Shown: positions 46,662 to 55,714, counted from the stretch's first letter. The stretch is DNA of 64,000 bases from Chitinivorax sp. B (GCF_005503445.1 NZ_SCOH01000020.1:37431-101430); one strand, 5' to 3'. Numbers and translations are program-made. The notes: generated by a model not told the origin, from the sequence alone.

Positions 46662-49078
46662 GTCAAGCCAACTGGCAACCTTTGATTGAAGGCATGCTGG
46701 AGGCAGTCTGGTTGGTTGATCCGTTGGATTTCCGGATTGTGTGTGCCAATCGTGCTGCCGAGCGTTTGTTGGGGGCTCATGCCGGCGGCTTGCAAGGGCG
46801 ACCGGTGGTGGAGTTGGCTTCTACCCCCGAGGATTTGTTTTTTTGGGAGGATGTGGCGGCAGGATTATCTGACCATATTTGCTCAGAAACATTGCTGAAA
46901 CGTACCGATGGCTCAACCATTCAGGTCGAGCGGCGGGTAACACGCGTCAAATTGGGTGCAGAAGGGCCACTTTATGTGGTGTCGATCCGGGATTTTTCGG
47001 ACCAGCGACGGGTGGAAAGTGAGCTGGAAAAGCTGCTGGCAGAACTGCGTGCCACACTTGAATCAACAGCTGATGGCATTTTGGTGGCGGACCTTGACGG
47101 AGCCATTCGTGGTTATAACCAGCGCTTTGCCGAACTGTGGACCTTGCCCGACGAATTGCTGACCAAGCGAGATGACGCATCTGTGTATGCTTGGATGGAT
47201 CAGCTGGTCATGGATGATGAAGGTTATGCAGCACGATTGCGAGCCATTTCCAATTCGCCATTGCTGGAGGCCACCGATATGGTGGTGCTGCGCACCGGAC
47301 GTGTACTGGAACGCGTGACCTTGCCTCAGTATGCACGTGGTCGGCCGATTGGCCGTGTGTATTCCTTTCGCGATATCTCAAAACGGTTGGCTGATCAGAT
47401 GCGGCTGCAATTGGCTGCCAAGGTATTCGAGGCCAGCCTGGATGCCATTTTTGTCACCGATGCCAATTTCATGATCGTGGCAGCCAACCCAAGCTGTGAG
47501 CGTCTGACGGGATATACCCATGACGAGCTGATGGGGATGGTGCCATGTGCCATTGTGGCAGAGCAGGGTGACGTGATTCTACAGGCACAAAAGACGCACC
47601 TGGAGCGTGAAGGTTATTGGGAAGGGGAGGTCTGGAATCGCCGCAAGAGCGGTAGTTCCTATCCATGTCTGGTGTCGATGGTTCGGGTACTGGATGATCA
47701 GGATCAACCCATCAACTATGTTGGTTTCTTCAAGGATCTGACCGAATCGCTGGCTGCCAAGCGCAAGATTGAGGAGCTGGCATATACCGATGCACTGACT
47801 GGCTTACCTAACCGGTTGATGATGACTGAACGGGCTGAATATTCGATCAATCTGGCGCGACGGAACGGGAGTCAGCTGGCGGTGCTGTTCTTGGATCTCG
47901 ATCGATTCAAGCACATCAACGATTCGCTCGGACACTTGTTTGGCGATCGGGTGTTGGTGGAAGTCGCCGAGCGCCTGAAGGCTTGTATCCGGCAGATTGA
48001 TACGGCTGCCCGATTGGGCGGGGATGAGTTTGTCCTGTTGTTGAATCAGGTCGATGGCCGAACTGCAGAAATCACTGCCCGGCGGGTGCTGGAATCGCTG
48101 AATCGACCGATCACGCTGGATAGCATGAATTTTACCGTGACTTGCAGTATTGGTATTGCCATCTTTCCGGATGATGGCGATTCGCTCGACGATTTGATCA
48201 AAAACGCGGACAGTGCAATGTATCACGTCAAGGAGCGTGGCCGTGCTGATTTCCGTTTCTACCAGCGGCAAATGAATATTGGGCTGCTATCGCGCATGAA
48301 GCTGGATCACGCAATGCGGGTCGCCCTGGATGCCAATGCTTTCCATTTGTATTTTCAGCCCCAGCTTGATCTGGCCACCAATCAACTGATCGGTACGGAA
48401 GCGTTGATCCGCTGGACTGACGAGGAGCTCGGGGAGGTCGCACCGAGTCGTTTCATCCCCGTGGCGGAGGAAAGTGGACTGATCGTACAAATCGGTCACT
48501 GGGTCATGACACAGGCTGTAGAACAAGCAGCCCGCTGGTGGCGTAAGGGACTGAAGCTTCCGGTATCGGTCAATGTTTCGGCATTGCAGTTCCAGCAGTC
48601 GGATTTTGTGGATGATCTGGCGCGTGCCCTGGGTACGGCAGGTTTACCACCGGAATGGCTGGAGCTGGAGTTGACTGAATCCATCCTGATCCTGGATGTA
48701 GAGGATGCCATGCGTCGTTTGCAATGCCTGCACGAGCTTGGGGTTCGCCTGGCCATTGATGACTTTGGTACGGGGTACTCCAGCTTAGCTTATCTGAAAA
48801 GATTTCCCATCCATAAACTGAAAATCGATCGGTCTTTCATCAATGGTCTGCCAGAAGATGAAAGCGATGTGGCCATTGTGCGCGCTATCATCAATCTTTC
48901 CAAGGCGCTCAAGCTGAAAGTGATTGCTGAAGGGGTGGAAACTACAGTCCAACGTGATTTTCTGGCAAGAGAGGGGTGTGGGGAGTTCCAGGGTTTTCTT
49001 TGCTCGCCAGCCTTGCCTGCAGCCGATTTCGAACAGTTTCTATATCAAAGGCTGGCGTTGACCGTGGCAACTACATAG
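46658..49078 (+). CDS. Triple-PAS GGDEF-EAL c-di-GMP turnover protein
   Basis: 806 residues, cytoplasmic, with no membrane segment. Three PAS domains (about 5-115, 130-235, 250-370) are followed by GGDEF (about 375-535) and EAL (about 550-800). The diguanylate cyclase motif GGDEF is intact at about 454, with an inhibitory-site RQID five residues before it. The EAL motifs TEALIRW (Glu581), ELTES, DDFGTGYSSLAYLKRFP, KIDRSF and EGVET are all present. Both activities are therefore possible, with the PAS sensors deciding the balance. It is translationally coupled to the HD-GYP gene. Confidence 0.93.
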   Translation: MSQANWQPLIEGMLEAVWLVDPLDFRIVCANRAAERLLGAHAGGLQGRPVVELASTPEDLFFWEDVAAGLSDHICSETLLKRTDGSTIQVERRVTRVKLGAEGPLYVVSIRDFSDQRRVESELEKLLAELRATLESTADGILVADLDGAIRGYNQRFAELWTLPDELLTKRDDASVYAWMDQLVMDDEGYAARLRAISNSPLLEATDMVVLRTGRVLERVTLPQYARGRPIGRVYSFRDISKRLADQMRLQLAAKVFEASLDAIFVTDANFMIVAANPSCERLTGYTHDELMGMVPCAIVAEQGDVILQAQKTHLEREGYWEGEVWNRRKSGSSYPCLVSMVRVLDDQDQPINYVGFFKDLTESLAAKRKIEELAYTDALTGLPNRLMMTERAEYSINLARRNGSQLAVLFLDLDRFKHINDSLGHLFGDRVLVEVAERLKACIRQIDTAARLGGDEFVLLLNQVDGRTAEITARRVLESLNRPITLDSMNFTVTCSIGIAIFPDDGDSLDDLIKNADSAMYHVKERGRADFRFYQRQMNIGLLSRMKLDHAMRVALDANAFHLYFQPQLDLATNQLIGTEALIRWTDEELGEVAPSRFIPVAEESGLIVQIGHWVMTQAVEQAARWWRKGLKLPVSVNVSALQFQQSDFVDDLARALGTAGLPPEWLELELTESILILDVEDAMRRLQCLHELGVRLAIDDFGTGYSSLAYLKRFPIHKLKIDRSFINGLPEDESDVAIVRAIINLSKALKLKVIAEGVETTVQRDFLAREGCGEFQGFLCSPALPAADFEQFLYQRLALTVATT

Positions 49079-50731
49079 CTAGGGCCGGGTGGCTTCTACT
49101 GCCAAGGTATTGCGGGCAAGCATCGAGATATTCGGTTGTAGCACCCCAGCATCAACCAGAAAGTGTTCGACCTGTGGTAACCAAAGTGGAACATTGTGAT
49201 CATGCACAAAAAATTGGTGTCCATCGGATGAACTGGGGGGCAGGGCCACAAATTGAGCGTTGCCACCTGCACGACGATATTGTTGGTACATGGATTGTGC
49301 AACATCAGGCGGGAAGAGTCGGTCGTTTTCCGAATAGAACCAAAGTGACGGCGTATGGGCCTCGTGACCAAACCGTGATATCGCGCTATACAGTGATTGG
49401 GGCCAGCAGGGCGCCAAGCCGCCATGCAGACGCAATCCGCCTGAAAAATTGATGACAGCCCGCACACCCGTGTATGCCTGCGAAGCATAGGCCAAAGAGG
49501 CCAAGCCACCGGCAGACTGCCCCATCAGCACCACCCGCTGGCGATCTACATAAGATTGTGACTGGAAATAGCTGACCACCTGATGGATATCACGGGCATC
49601 GATCAGGCTTGCTGTGTCAATATCGCAACTTGCCGGCGGTACCTTACCCCCGGATCTGCCAAAACCACGTCGCATGGGGACGGCCACAGCAAAACCACGT
49701 TCCACCAATGCCGTGATTTGTGCCATTGGGCGCCAACGCTTCTGTTCCCGCATCATGGTCTCGATATCAGCGGGTTTGCCATGGTTGAGGACGATCAGCG
49801 GGAAAGGGCCCAGCCCATCGGGACGGAAAACCGTTGTCTCAATGCTGGCGTGGTCTGGCCTGTGCTCTGCGGGGACCTGGACAACATGCTCGTTCATAAC
49901 GCCGAATAGTGCTGGATCAGTACTGGTATCGTCGGTAGGCTTTCTGCCTTCCAGCCAGTTGACAATGGTCTCGGCAACATTGCGCTGTCGACCATTGAAA
50001 GCATGGAGCCCGTCATTTGCACACGCTTGATGACGGGAGGCCGGTTGACCGCCATTGATACGAGCCATGTCAAAGCGATAGGTGTTGGCTATCTGTACCG
50101 CCTCATAAAACGAGGCATAGTTGCAGGTATCGTCTTGATGATGGACCAGTAGAACGGGTGACGTGACATGCGAAAAATCAAAACTACGCAGATTGTCGAA
50201 ATCACCACCCAAGAGCATGGCGCCATTGATCTCTTGCCTAAGATCGCGAGCAGCATGCATGACTGATACCGCCGCACTATCTGATCCTGCCAGCCAGATG
50301 GGGGTTGTTGCAAAGCGCCGGTGAAGATCTGCCAGCATGGCAGCCATATCCTGCCGATGTTCGAGGGATCGGCGGAAATCCACTGAGAGCGATGGTTGGT
50401 CGGCCGGCTTGTCGAGGACTGCAATCGCATAGCCATGACGCTTGAAGTAGTCGGCCTGGGTAACAAACAAAATGGCATTGGCCTCATGCACTACCTTGCC
50501 ATTGACTCGCTGCAGGTTAATCGCGCCAGCGCCGCGCGGTATCACAGCGATCACACCTTTGATGGGTTGCCGTAATGGCCTATCCAGCAGATAGGCCAGT
50601 TCAATCGGTTGTTCTTGGAATAAGGAACGTGAGGTGACGTATTCAATCGACTGCATGGCTGCCGCCGGCGAAAGCATAAGGTGGAGACATATTGCCAGTA
50701 TGGCCAGGAAGCGGGTGCGAAGGCGCCCCAT
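49079..50731 (-). CDS. Exported tandem alpha/beta-hydrolase protein
   Basis: 550 residues from the ATG at 50731, preceded on its strand by AAAAAGGAG; an in-frame extension to 50776 lacks this. Signal peptide of about 25 residues (cleavage near SPAAA). Two alpha/beta-hydrolase units follow. The first (about 45-255) has a GSDSAAVS-like nucleophile elbow and HHQDDTCNYASF. The second (about 285-540) has GFGRSGG, Ser406 in MGQSAGGLASLAY, YSENDRLFPPD and a late DGHQFF. It may be an esterase or peptidase; the substrate is unknown. Its stop codon directly abuts the stop of the convergent GGDEF-EAL gene, with no room for a terminator. Confidence 0.78.
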   Translation of the reverse strand: MGRLRTRFLAILAICLHLMLSPAAAMQSIEYVTSRSLFQEQPIELAYLLDRPLRQPIKGVIAVIPRGAGAINLQRVNGKVVHEANAILFVTQADYFKRHGYAIAVLDKPADQPSLSVDFRRSLEHRQDMAAMLADLHRRFATTPIWLAGSDSAAVSVMHAARDLRQEINGAMLLGGDFDNLRSFDFSHVTSPVLLVHHQDDTCNYASFYEAVQIANTYRFDMARINGGQPASRHQACANDGLHAFNGRQRNVAETIVNWLEGRKPTDDTSTDPALFGVMNEHVVQVPAEHRPDHASIETTVFRPDGLGPFPLIVLNHGKPADIETMMREQKRWRPMAQITALVERGFAVAVPMRRGFGRSGGKVPPASCDIDTASLIDARDIHQVVSYFQSQSYVDRQRVVLMGQSAGGLASLAYASQAYTGVRAVINFSGGLRLHGGLAPCWPQSLYSAISRFGHEAHTPSLWFYSENDRLFPPDVAQSMYQQYRRAGGNAQFVALPPSSSDGHQFFVHDHNVPLWLPQVEHFLVDAGVLQPNISMLARNTLAVEATRP

Positions 50732-51173
50732 ACAACGTATCTCCTTTTTACACATCCTGCAGCTTGACCGTGGCATAAAAAATCACGTCATTTGCATGGC
50801 GTGACGGATAGGTACTTGTAGGGTGGGCTGCAACGCGTTAACAGACCGGCCCAATAACAAGATACAAGCGAATGCAAAATCAATTGTTTATCAATTTTTC
50901 AATATTAGCAATAACTAATTTATATGAAGTCAGTTTTGCTTATTGATGTCGGAGACGACAGCGTCCATTACAGCTGGAGTCAATGTAAAAATTGCAACCT
51001 GCTTGTAATTCTTACCATCGTTTGGTCAGTAGGTTCTTGTATAACTGTCTGATATTGCTTTGCTTGTTTGTCGGCATGGTTTCTGCTCGGTTTTTATCAT
51101 GCAGCGGCTGCTGTTTGGCATGATCAGCGGTCGGCTATCCACTCATTGCTGTTTTACGAATGAAGGAGCAACC
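50732..51173. other. Divergent intergenic region between the tandem hydrolase and a small secreted protein
   Basis: No gene recognised. The middle (about 50870-50940) is very AT-rich and probably carries promoters for both divergent genes, but I could not pick a single convincing pair of boxes. AAGGAG at about 51162 is the ribosome site of the next gene. Confidence 0.5.
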
Positions 51174-51758
51174 ATGAAACTGAACCGCACCCGAATCGCA
51201 GCGGCCTTGGCTGCAACCCTCGGCTTTGTGATGAGCACACCGGCCATCTCGGAAGAAACCAATCGCTTGATGTTGAGTGACAGTACCTACAGTCAGGGAA
51301 ACACCGCCACCATGTCGACTGATAATGCCGCAGCAAAGGCCAGGTGCGATGCCATGGAGGGCGCGAAACGCACCTCTTGTCTACGGCACTGGGAACGAGG
51401 CTGGAAACATCTGTCCGGCAATGTTGATCGGTATGCACAATCACCTGGTGAATACCATCCCAATGCTTCGTCTGGCTCTTCCGAAGAGATGTCAGATACC
51501 GATTCAAATACCAACCAAGCAAATCGCAGTTGGGACCCGCGAACAGGTCAATGGATTACACCGGATAACCAGGGTAACGTAAATCAGCCCAATGTACCTG
51601 CCGACATCAACCCAGGCAGCACATCCGGTAGCAGCGATCAAAATCGTCCGGAAGATAGCTTTGGTAACAGCGCATTACCTGGGCAGGATCAACCTGCCAA
51701 TAACATCAATCAGCCTCCCTTGCCAGATCCGCATATGCAAAATCGACCGCCACAGTAA
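51174..51758 (+). CDS. Small secreted low-complexity protein of unknown function
   Basis: 194 residues from the ATG at 51174 (AAGGAG in front, signal peptide starting MKLNRTRIAAALAATLGF and ending near PAISE). An open extension to 51060 lacks support. The mature part has one structured-looking piece, AKARCDAMEGAKRTSCLRHW, with two Cys. A long disordered tail rich in Asn, Gln, Pro, Ser, Asp and Gly follows. No known family was recognised. Export to periplasm or surface is likely; the function is unknown. A strong terminator follows at 51828. Confidence 0.8.
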   Translation: MKLNRTRIAAALAATLGFVMSTPAISEETNRLMLSDSTYSQGNTATMSTDNAAAKARCDAMEGAKRTSCLRHWERGWKHLSGNVDRYAQSPGEYHPNASSGSSEEMSDTDSNTNQANRSWDPRTGQWITPDNQGNVNQPNVPADINPGSTSGSSDQNRPEDSFGNSALPGQDQPANNINQPPLPDPHMQNRPPQ

Positions 51759-51827
51759 TGGAGAAGGAAGTCGAACCAAAGGAACTTGATGCAAAGCGCT
51801 GAATGGATTGTCCCGCCATGGGAGTGT

Positions 51828-51868
51828 AACCGGTCATTAGGCGGTAAACCGCCAAATGACCGGTTTTT
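51828..51868 (+). terminator. Strong intrinsic terminator
   Basis: AACCGGTCATT (51828-51838) pairs with AATGACCGGTT (51855-51865). Inside it GGCGGT (51840-51845) pairs with ACCGCC (51848-51853) around a 2-base loop, with single bases 51839 and 51854 between the stems. T-run follows. It ends the message of the small secreted protein. Confidence 0.9.
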
Positions 51869-52031
51869 TGTGTGCTTGAATTCAAACGCAATGGCGGTAA
51901 AACGCTTGCTGAACCCAGTGAGAAATGATCACTTCAATATAGCAAGGTGGGGGCTTTACCAGGGTTTCCGTATTCTTTGCCAAGTAGATCGGCAATGATG
52001 GTCGATCCTGATGATGTCGTTTGCCAGATGC

Positions 52032-52379
52032 TCAAGGTCGGGAAGTGAGCTGATGATTTCTGAGTGCGTTGGATGATCTAGCTACCTTGTCATTCGCCGA
52101 ACGAGTGGCCGTGACAGGTGCTTTGGGCGTATGCATTGCAATCAGGGACTGGATGATCACTTTGTCCGTCGTGATAACGCGATTTGCTTGAATTTCAAGT
52201 TCTCTGACGGCCAGCATCAGCTCGACGCGACTTTGTAACACATCGCCCGTTTCTCGCTGTTTCAGTGCTTGGACAACCAACATGCATTCATAAGGCGACC
52301 CGAAATTGACCTTGCGCAGGAGCGCAATGGCTTCGATTTCCGGTAAGTGGCTAACATCATGTATCTGCTTGCGATTCAT
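52032..52379 (-). CDS. Small hypothetical protein
   Basis: 115 residues from the ATG at 52379, which has a GAGGA about six bases upstream on its strand. An in-frame extension to 52427 is possible but weaker. The protein is predicted soluble and mainly helical over residues 10-85 (HLPEIEAIALLRKV, MLAVRELEIQANRVITTDK), with a basic Ser/Asn/Arg-rich tail. No signal peptide, membrane segment or known family could be seen. Being isolated, it gives no functional hint. Confidence 0.5.
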   Translation of the reverse strand: MNRKQIHDVSHLPEIEAIALLRKVNFGSPYECMLVVQALKQRETGDVLQSRVELMLAVRELEIQANRVITTDKVIIQSLIAMHTPKAPVTATRSANDKVARSSNALRNHQLTSRP

Positions 52380-53047
52380 GCCGTTCCTCACTTGTCTGTA
52401 TAGAAATGCTGTTTCTGGGCATGCCAATTAAACGGGGTGGCAACGCAGGTGTTTCCTGGTCACACAGTCCATATCCCTGTTTGATCGAGCAGCTTGCCTT
52501 CTCTCCTCACACATTTCGGATCAACGAAACAGAGGGTACAGCTTTGTTGGGCCAGGATTTTCTCAAGAAATTCCATAAAAAATGACTAATGTTGGCGTAA
52601 CACAGTGCAACAAAAGTCAGTGCGATGCATGGAACATCGCATTGGCACGCCATATGTAAATCCTGAAAACTGGTTTGATATCTTCGCGACCGTGATCGGG
52701 ACGCAGGTGCTGTGCTTCACGCCGCTGGCGGTCGTTCATAACGGATCGTGATGTTGCGGCGTGCTTGGCAAGCATGGTGGCGTTGTTGCAGGTCTGGATA
52801 GCCTGCAGCATTTGCTGCCAATCTCCAGTATGGATTGTGAGTGAACGCACGCCAAGACAAACTTTGCCAGTGGTTTCCTACATGTCAGGTAAGCATATCC
52901 CACAGCAAAATAGGTCTTTGCTTGATTGCCGGCAAACGTGCTGAGACTAAGATATGCCACAGGGCTGGTATGGATCCGATCCTGTTTGAAAAAGCGACTG
53001 CTTCCCAGTCTCTGTTATTGAGAAGCAATGTATTTAAGGGGACTGCC
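52380..53047. other. Intergenic region upstream of the sigma-54 activator
   Basis: About 670 bases without a confident gene. A minus-strand open frame (52617-52850) starts with GTG, has no ribosome site and matches nothing known. The activator's own frame stays open back to 52841 but lacks a usable early start. No clear promoter was found. Confidence 0.4.
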
Positions 53048-54130
53048 GTGTTTGAATCAACCATGCATCAATCCGCTGATCCGGGGATGTCAATCTTTTT
53101 CACTTATACAAGAAGCCGCCCCGCGTCCCGTATTGCCAAACGTGCTCGTGCAACACAAGGTGATGTCAACCGGGAAGGCCGGTTTGGTTGTGTGTATGGC
53201 GACTCGCCTGCCATGGTGAAAGTATTCAGCATGATCGAGCGTGTCGCACCGAGCGACGCAACCGTCTTGATCGTGGGTGAAAGCGGCAGTGGCAAGGAGC
53301 TGGTTGCACAGACCATTCACGAACGAAGTAGCCGTTGTAATGGTCCTTACGTGGCTATCAACTGTGGCGCCTTGCCCGCTTCCTTGATCGAGGCTGAATT
53401 GTTTGGTTATGAGAAAGGGGCGTTTACCGGTGCAGTCAGTAGCCATCAGGGCTATTTTGAACGGGCGAGTGGCGGCACCCTGTTTCTGGACGAAATCACG
53501 GAAATGCCGATCGAAATGCAGGTACGCCTGCTTCGTGTGCTGGAAACCAACCGTTTCACTCGCGTAGGGGGCAGCCGGGAACAGGTATGCGATATTCGGG
53601 TGATTGCCGCGACCAATCGCGATCCGCAGCAAGCCGTGCAGAATGGTTTGTTACGGGAAGACATACTGTATCGCCTGGCGGTCTTCCCATTGGTGTTACC
53701 GCCACTTCGAGCGCGTGGTGAGGACATCATGCTGCTGGCAGCGCATTTTCTTGAAGAGCTGAATATCGCTCATGGCACCAACAAACACCTAGCAAGTGGC
53801 GTGGCGAAGAAACTGAATGGCTATCACTGGCCGGGAAATGTGCGCGAGCTGAAGAACTGTGTGCAACGCGCCTATATTCTGGCGGATACCGATGTGGATA
53901 TCGATACCAAGATGCCATTTTGTATCGAACCGCGCATCAAGGAAAACGAAGTGCTGGAATTCAAAGTCGGCACCCCACTTACCGAGATTGAGCGGGCAAC
54001 CATCTTTGCTACATTGGCGTGTTATCAAGGTAACAAGCGTCACGCCGCCAAGGCGCTCGGTGTGAGTCTTAAAACCTTGTATAACAAGCTCAATGAATAT
54101 GCAGTGCTAAAGGCAATCGTAGCGAACTAA
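53048..54130 (+). CDS. Sigma-54-dependent transcriptional activator without receiver domain
   Basis: 360 residues from the GTG at 53048, six bases after AAGGGGA; a longer frame reaches 52841 but has no ribosome site. After about 50 poorly conserved residues comes the AAA+ domain (about 55-290). It has Walker A GESGSGKE (77-84), the sigma-54 loop GAFTGA (124-129), Walker [14 protein letters not shown] and the R-finger region [16 protein letters not shown] Fis-type helix-turn-helix ends the protein ([17 protein letters not shown]). There is no phospho-receiver or sensor domain, as in HrpS- or PspF-like activators, so control may be by expression or a partner protein. The target is unknown. Confidence 0.9.
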   Translation: MFESTMHQSADPGMSIFFTYTRSRPASRIAKRARATQGDVNREGRFGCVYGDSPAMVKVFSMIERVAPSDATVLIVGESGSGKELVAQTIHERSSRCNGPYVAINCGALPASLIEAELFGYEKGAFTGAVSSHQGYFERASGGTLFLDEITEMPIEMQVRLLRVLETNRFTRVGGSREQVCDIRVIAATNRDPQQAVQNGLLREDILYRLAVFPLVLPPLRARGEDIMLLAAHFLEELNIAHGTNKHLASGVAKKLNGYHWPGNVRELKNCVQRAYILADTDVDIDTKMPFCIEPRIKENEVLEFKVGTPLTEIERATIFATLACYQGNKRHAAKALGVSLKTLYNKLNEYAVLKAIVAN

Positions 54131-54200
54131 TCCGTAATGAACGAATGCCGCAATCTGGATTTTCACCCGATCACCGATTCGCTTCCCCAGTCTTGAGTTA

Positions 54201-54313
54201 AGAGCCGCTAACAAAACCCTTCTGGTGTTGTTGTGCAAACTCGTCGTACGCTCGTACTGCCTTTGTTTGCACGCCTAACCAGAACCACTTCGCTGGGCTT
54301 TGTTGGCGGTTCT
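54201..54313. repeat. Long nested imperfect palindrome between convergent genes
   Basis: The outer arms at 54201-54219 and 54295-54313 match 16 of 19 positions as inverted repeats. Nested inside are TTCTGGT (54220-54226) with ACCAGAA (54278-54284), and GTGCAAAC (54233-54240) with GTTTGCAC (54265-54272). The folded element spans about 113 bases and its right arm reaches the stop codon of the LysE-like gene. It may be a member of a dispersed palindromic repeat family or a large terminator. No second copy occurs in this window. Confidence 0.75.
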
Positions 54314-54932
54314 AAGCCACGGCCCGTTTCGTCGTCGCAAGCGCTGCGCCAAAGGCGACAAAGGTGGCGCCGGCTGCCTTGTTGACGATTCGACCACCTC
54401 GTTCGGATACCAGCCAGTTCTTTGCCCGCCTGGCGCAGGTGGCATAGGTGCAGTGAATGATGATGACCAAAGTGCTGTAGGTCAGAACCAGTGTGGCAAA
54501 CTGGATCGGGTAGCTCCGGTTGTGATCAATGAACTGCGGGAAGACCGAAAGAAAGAAGAAGATCGCCTTGGGATTGGTGAGCTGCAGCGACAGCCCTTCA
54601 ATGAAGCGGCGACCAAAGCTGGCGTGGTGGGCGGATTGTTCCGTAAACTGAAATGCCGGGGCTCGCCATAACCGAATGCCAAGGTAAATCAGATAGGCGG
54701 CACCGACGAATTTGAGCACGGTAAAGGCCAGTGCCGACGCAGCCAGCAGCACGCCGACACTGGTTGCGGAAATCGCGGCTACCACCAATGCCCCGCATGC
54801 AATACCGAGAATTCCACCCAATGTGCCTCGCATGCCATAACGCAATGCATTGGTCAGCGTCATCACCACGCCTGGGCCAGGGCTGAAGACCGTGGCCGTA
54901 GCCATGAGCAGGAAGAGACTGTAAAGCTTCAT
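54312..54932 (-). CDS. LysE/RhtB-family amino-acid exporter
   Basis: 206 residues from the ATG at 54932, with AAGGAG seven bases upstream on its strand; the open frame to 55067 is not used. Six transmembrane helices. The family signature is present: FSPGPGVVMTLTNALRYGMR at the N-terminus, then KFVGAAYLIYLGIRLWRAP, and LTNPKAIFFFLSVFPQFID. It exports amino acids such as homoserine, threonine or lysine by proton antiport; the substrate is not predictable. Its 3' end overlaps the large palindrome. Confidence 0.92.
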   Translation of the reverse strand: MKLYSLFLLMATATVFSPGPGVVMTLTNALRYGMRGTLGGILGIACGALVVAAISATSVGVLLAASALAFTVLKFVGAAYLIYLGIRLWRAPAFQFTEQSAHHASFGRRFIEGLSLQLTNPKAIFFFLSVFPQFIDHNRSYPIQFATLVLTYSTLVIIIHCTYATCARRAKNWLVSERGGRIVNKAAGATFVAFGAALATTKRAVA

Positions 54933-55100
54933 TGATGACTCCTTGGTATCGGGAAGGTATATCTTATCTGAACGCCTTGGGCTACACGTGATGTGGCAGG
55001 CCATGCTGATGGCGGCGTTGATTTTACATGACTGGGCTGCATGAATCTCGGGATGGGCGCGAAGCAAGGTCGGGGCGGCTGCGTTGGAGTGATCGTCACC

Positions 55101-55625
55101 TCAGTCAAGACTCGCTACGGCCTGCTGATGTCGTCGTGATGCCATGGGTTGGCGATACCATACCCACCCTGCCCACACGATCACTACGATTTCCAACGCA
55201 AAACTCCAATGCAGCACAAAACTCCAGATCCAGTTGGCGTGGGTGGCGGGTACGGTGAACAGCGCAAAAGGTTGATTGATCAACGGGTACAGCCACCAGA
55301 TATCGCCAACGATGCTGTCCAGTAGCAGATGTAGCCAGATGTTGGCCAGTCCCAATACCAGCCAGTGGCGATAGGCACGCAGCGCAGCGTGACGGCCGAT
55401 CAGCCAGGCGATGGCTGTGACCGCCAGCCAGAACACCGGGAGATGGGTCCAGTAAGTGTGATGATGGTGTTGGCGATGATCGATCAGGTGAAAATACAGC
55501 ATGTCCAAATCCGGCAGGTTGGCGGTGAACAGGCCAAAGAAAATGGCAATATTGCGTGGAAGCTGGGCGCGCTGTTGTACCAGGTGGCCCAACAGGTAGC
55601 CGGCAGGGGTGTGTCCGATCAGCAT
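55101..55625 (-). CDS. YdjM/DUF457-like membrane-bound metal-dependent hydrolase-like protein
   Basis: 174 residues from the ATG at 55625; a GTG at 55634 would add three residues. Neither has a good ribosome site, and the start lies directly behind the creD terminator. About four to five transmembrane helices. Conserved polar residues of the family are visible: GHTPAGYLLGHL at the start, ANLPDLDMLYFHL, HRQHHHHTYWTHLP and WLHLLLDSIVGD. These His/Asp clusters suggest a membrane-embedded metal site. The biochemical function of the family is unknown. Confidence 0.75.
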   Translation of the reverse strand: MLIGHTPAGYLLGHLVQQRAQLPRNIAIFFGLFTANLPDLDMLYFHLIDHRQHHHHTYWTHLPVFWLAVTAIAWLIGRHAALRAYRHWLVLGLANIWLHLLLDSIVGDIWWLYPLINQPFALFTVPATHANWIWSFVLHWSFALEIVVIVWAGWVWYRQPMASRRHQQAVASLD

Positions 55626-55638
55626 GGTTGGCACCGTT

Positions 55639-55663
55639 AAAAAAGCCGCCTATATCAGGCGGC
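55639..55663 (-). terminator. Intrinsic terminator of creD
   Basis: On the minus strand, GCCGCC (55663-55658), a 7-base loop and GGCGGC (55650-55645) are followed by six T. It lies between the creD stop codon and the start of the YdjM-like gene. Confidence 0.85.
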
Positions 55664-55714
55664 GGTTAAGGAGGCAAGACAAGGCTTGGATTGAGGTTGC
55701 TGCGGGGTGTTGGA

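Noticed and set aside
52617..52850. Minus-strand open frame of 77 codons upstream of the sigma-54 activator.
   Set aside because: GTG start without ribosome site and no recognisable motif; could be a remnant, but evidence is missing.
52841..53047. N-terminal extension of the sigma-54 activator by 69 codons.
   Set aside because: Begins with GTG, lacks a ribosome site, and the Cys/Trp-rich translation does not look like a domain; the GTG at 53048 has a good site.
54201..54313. Integron attC site suggested by a GCCTAAC-like block and a GTTGGC-like end.
   Set aside because: The right core does not fit GTTRRRY, no cassette array or integrase is nearby, and the nested arms differ from attC architecture.
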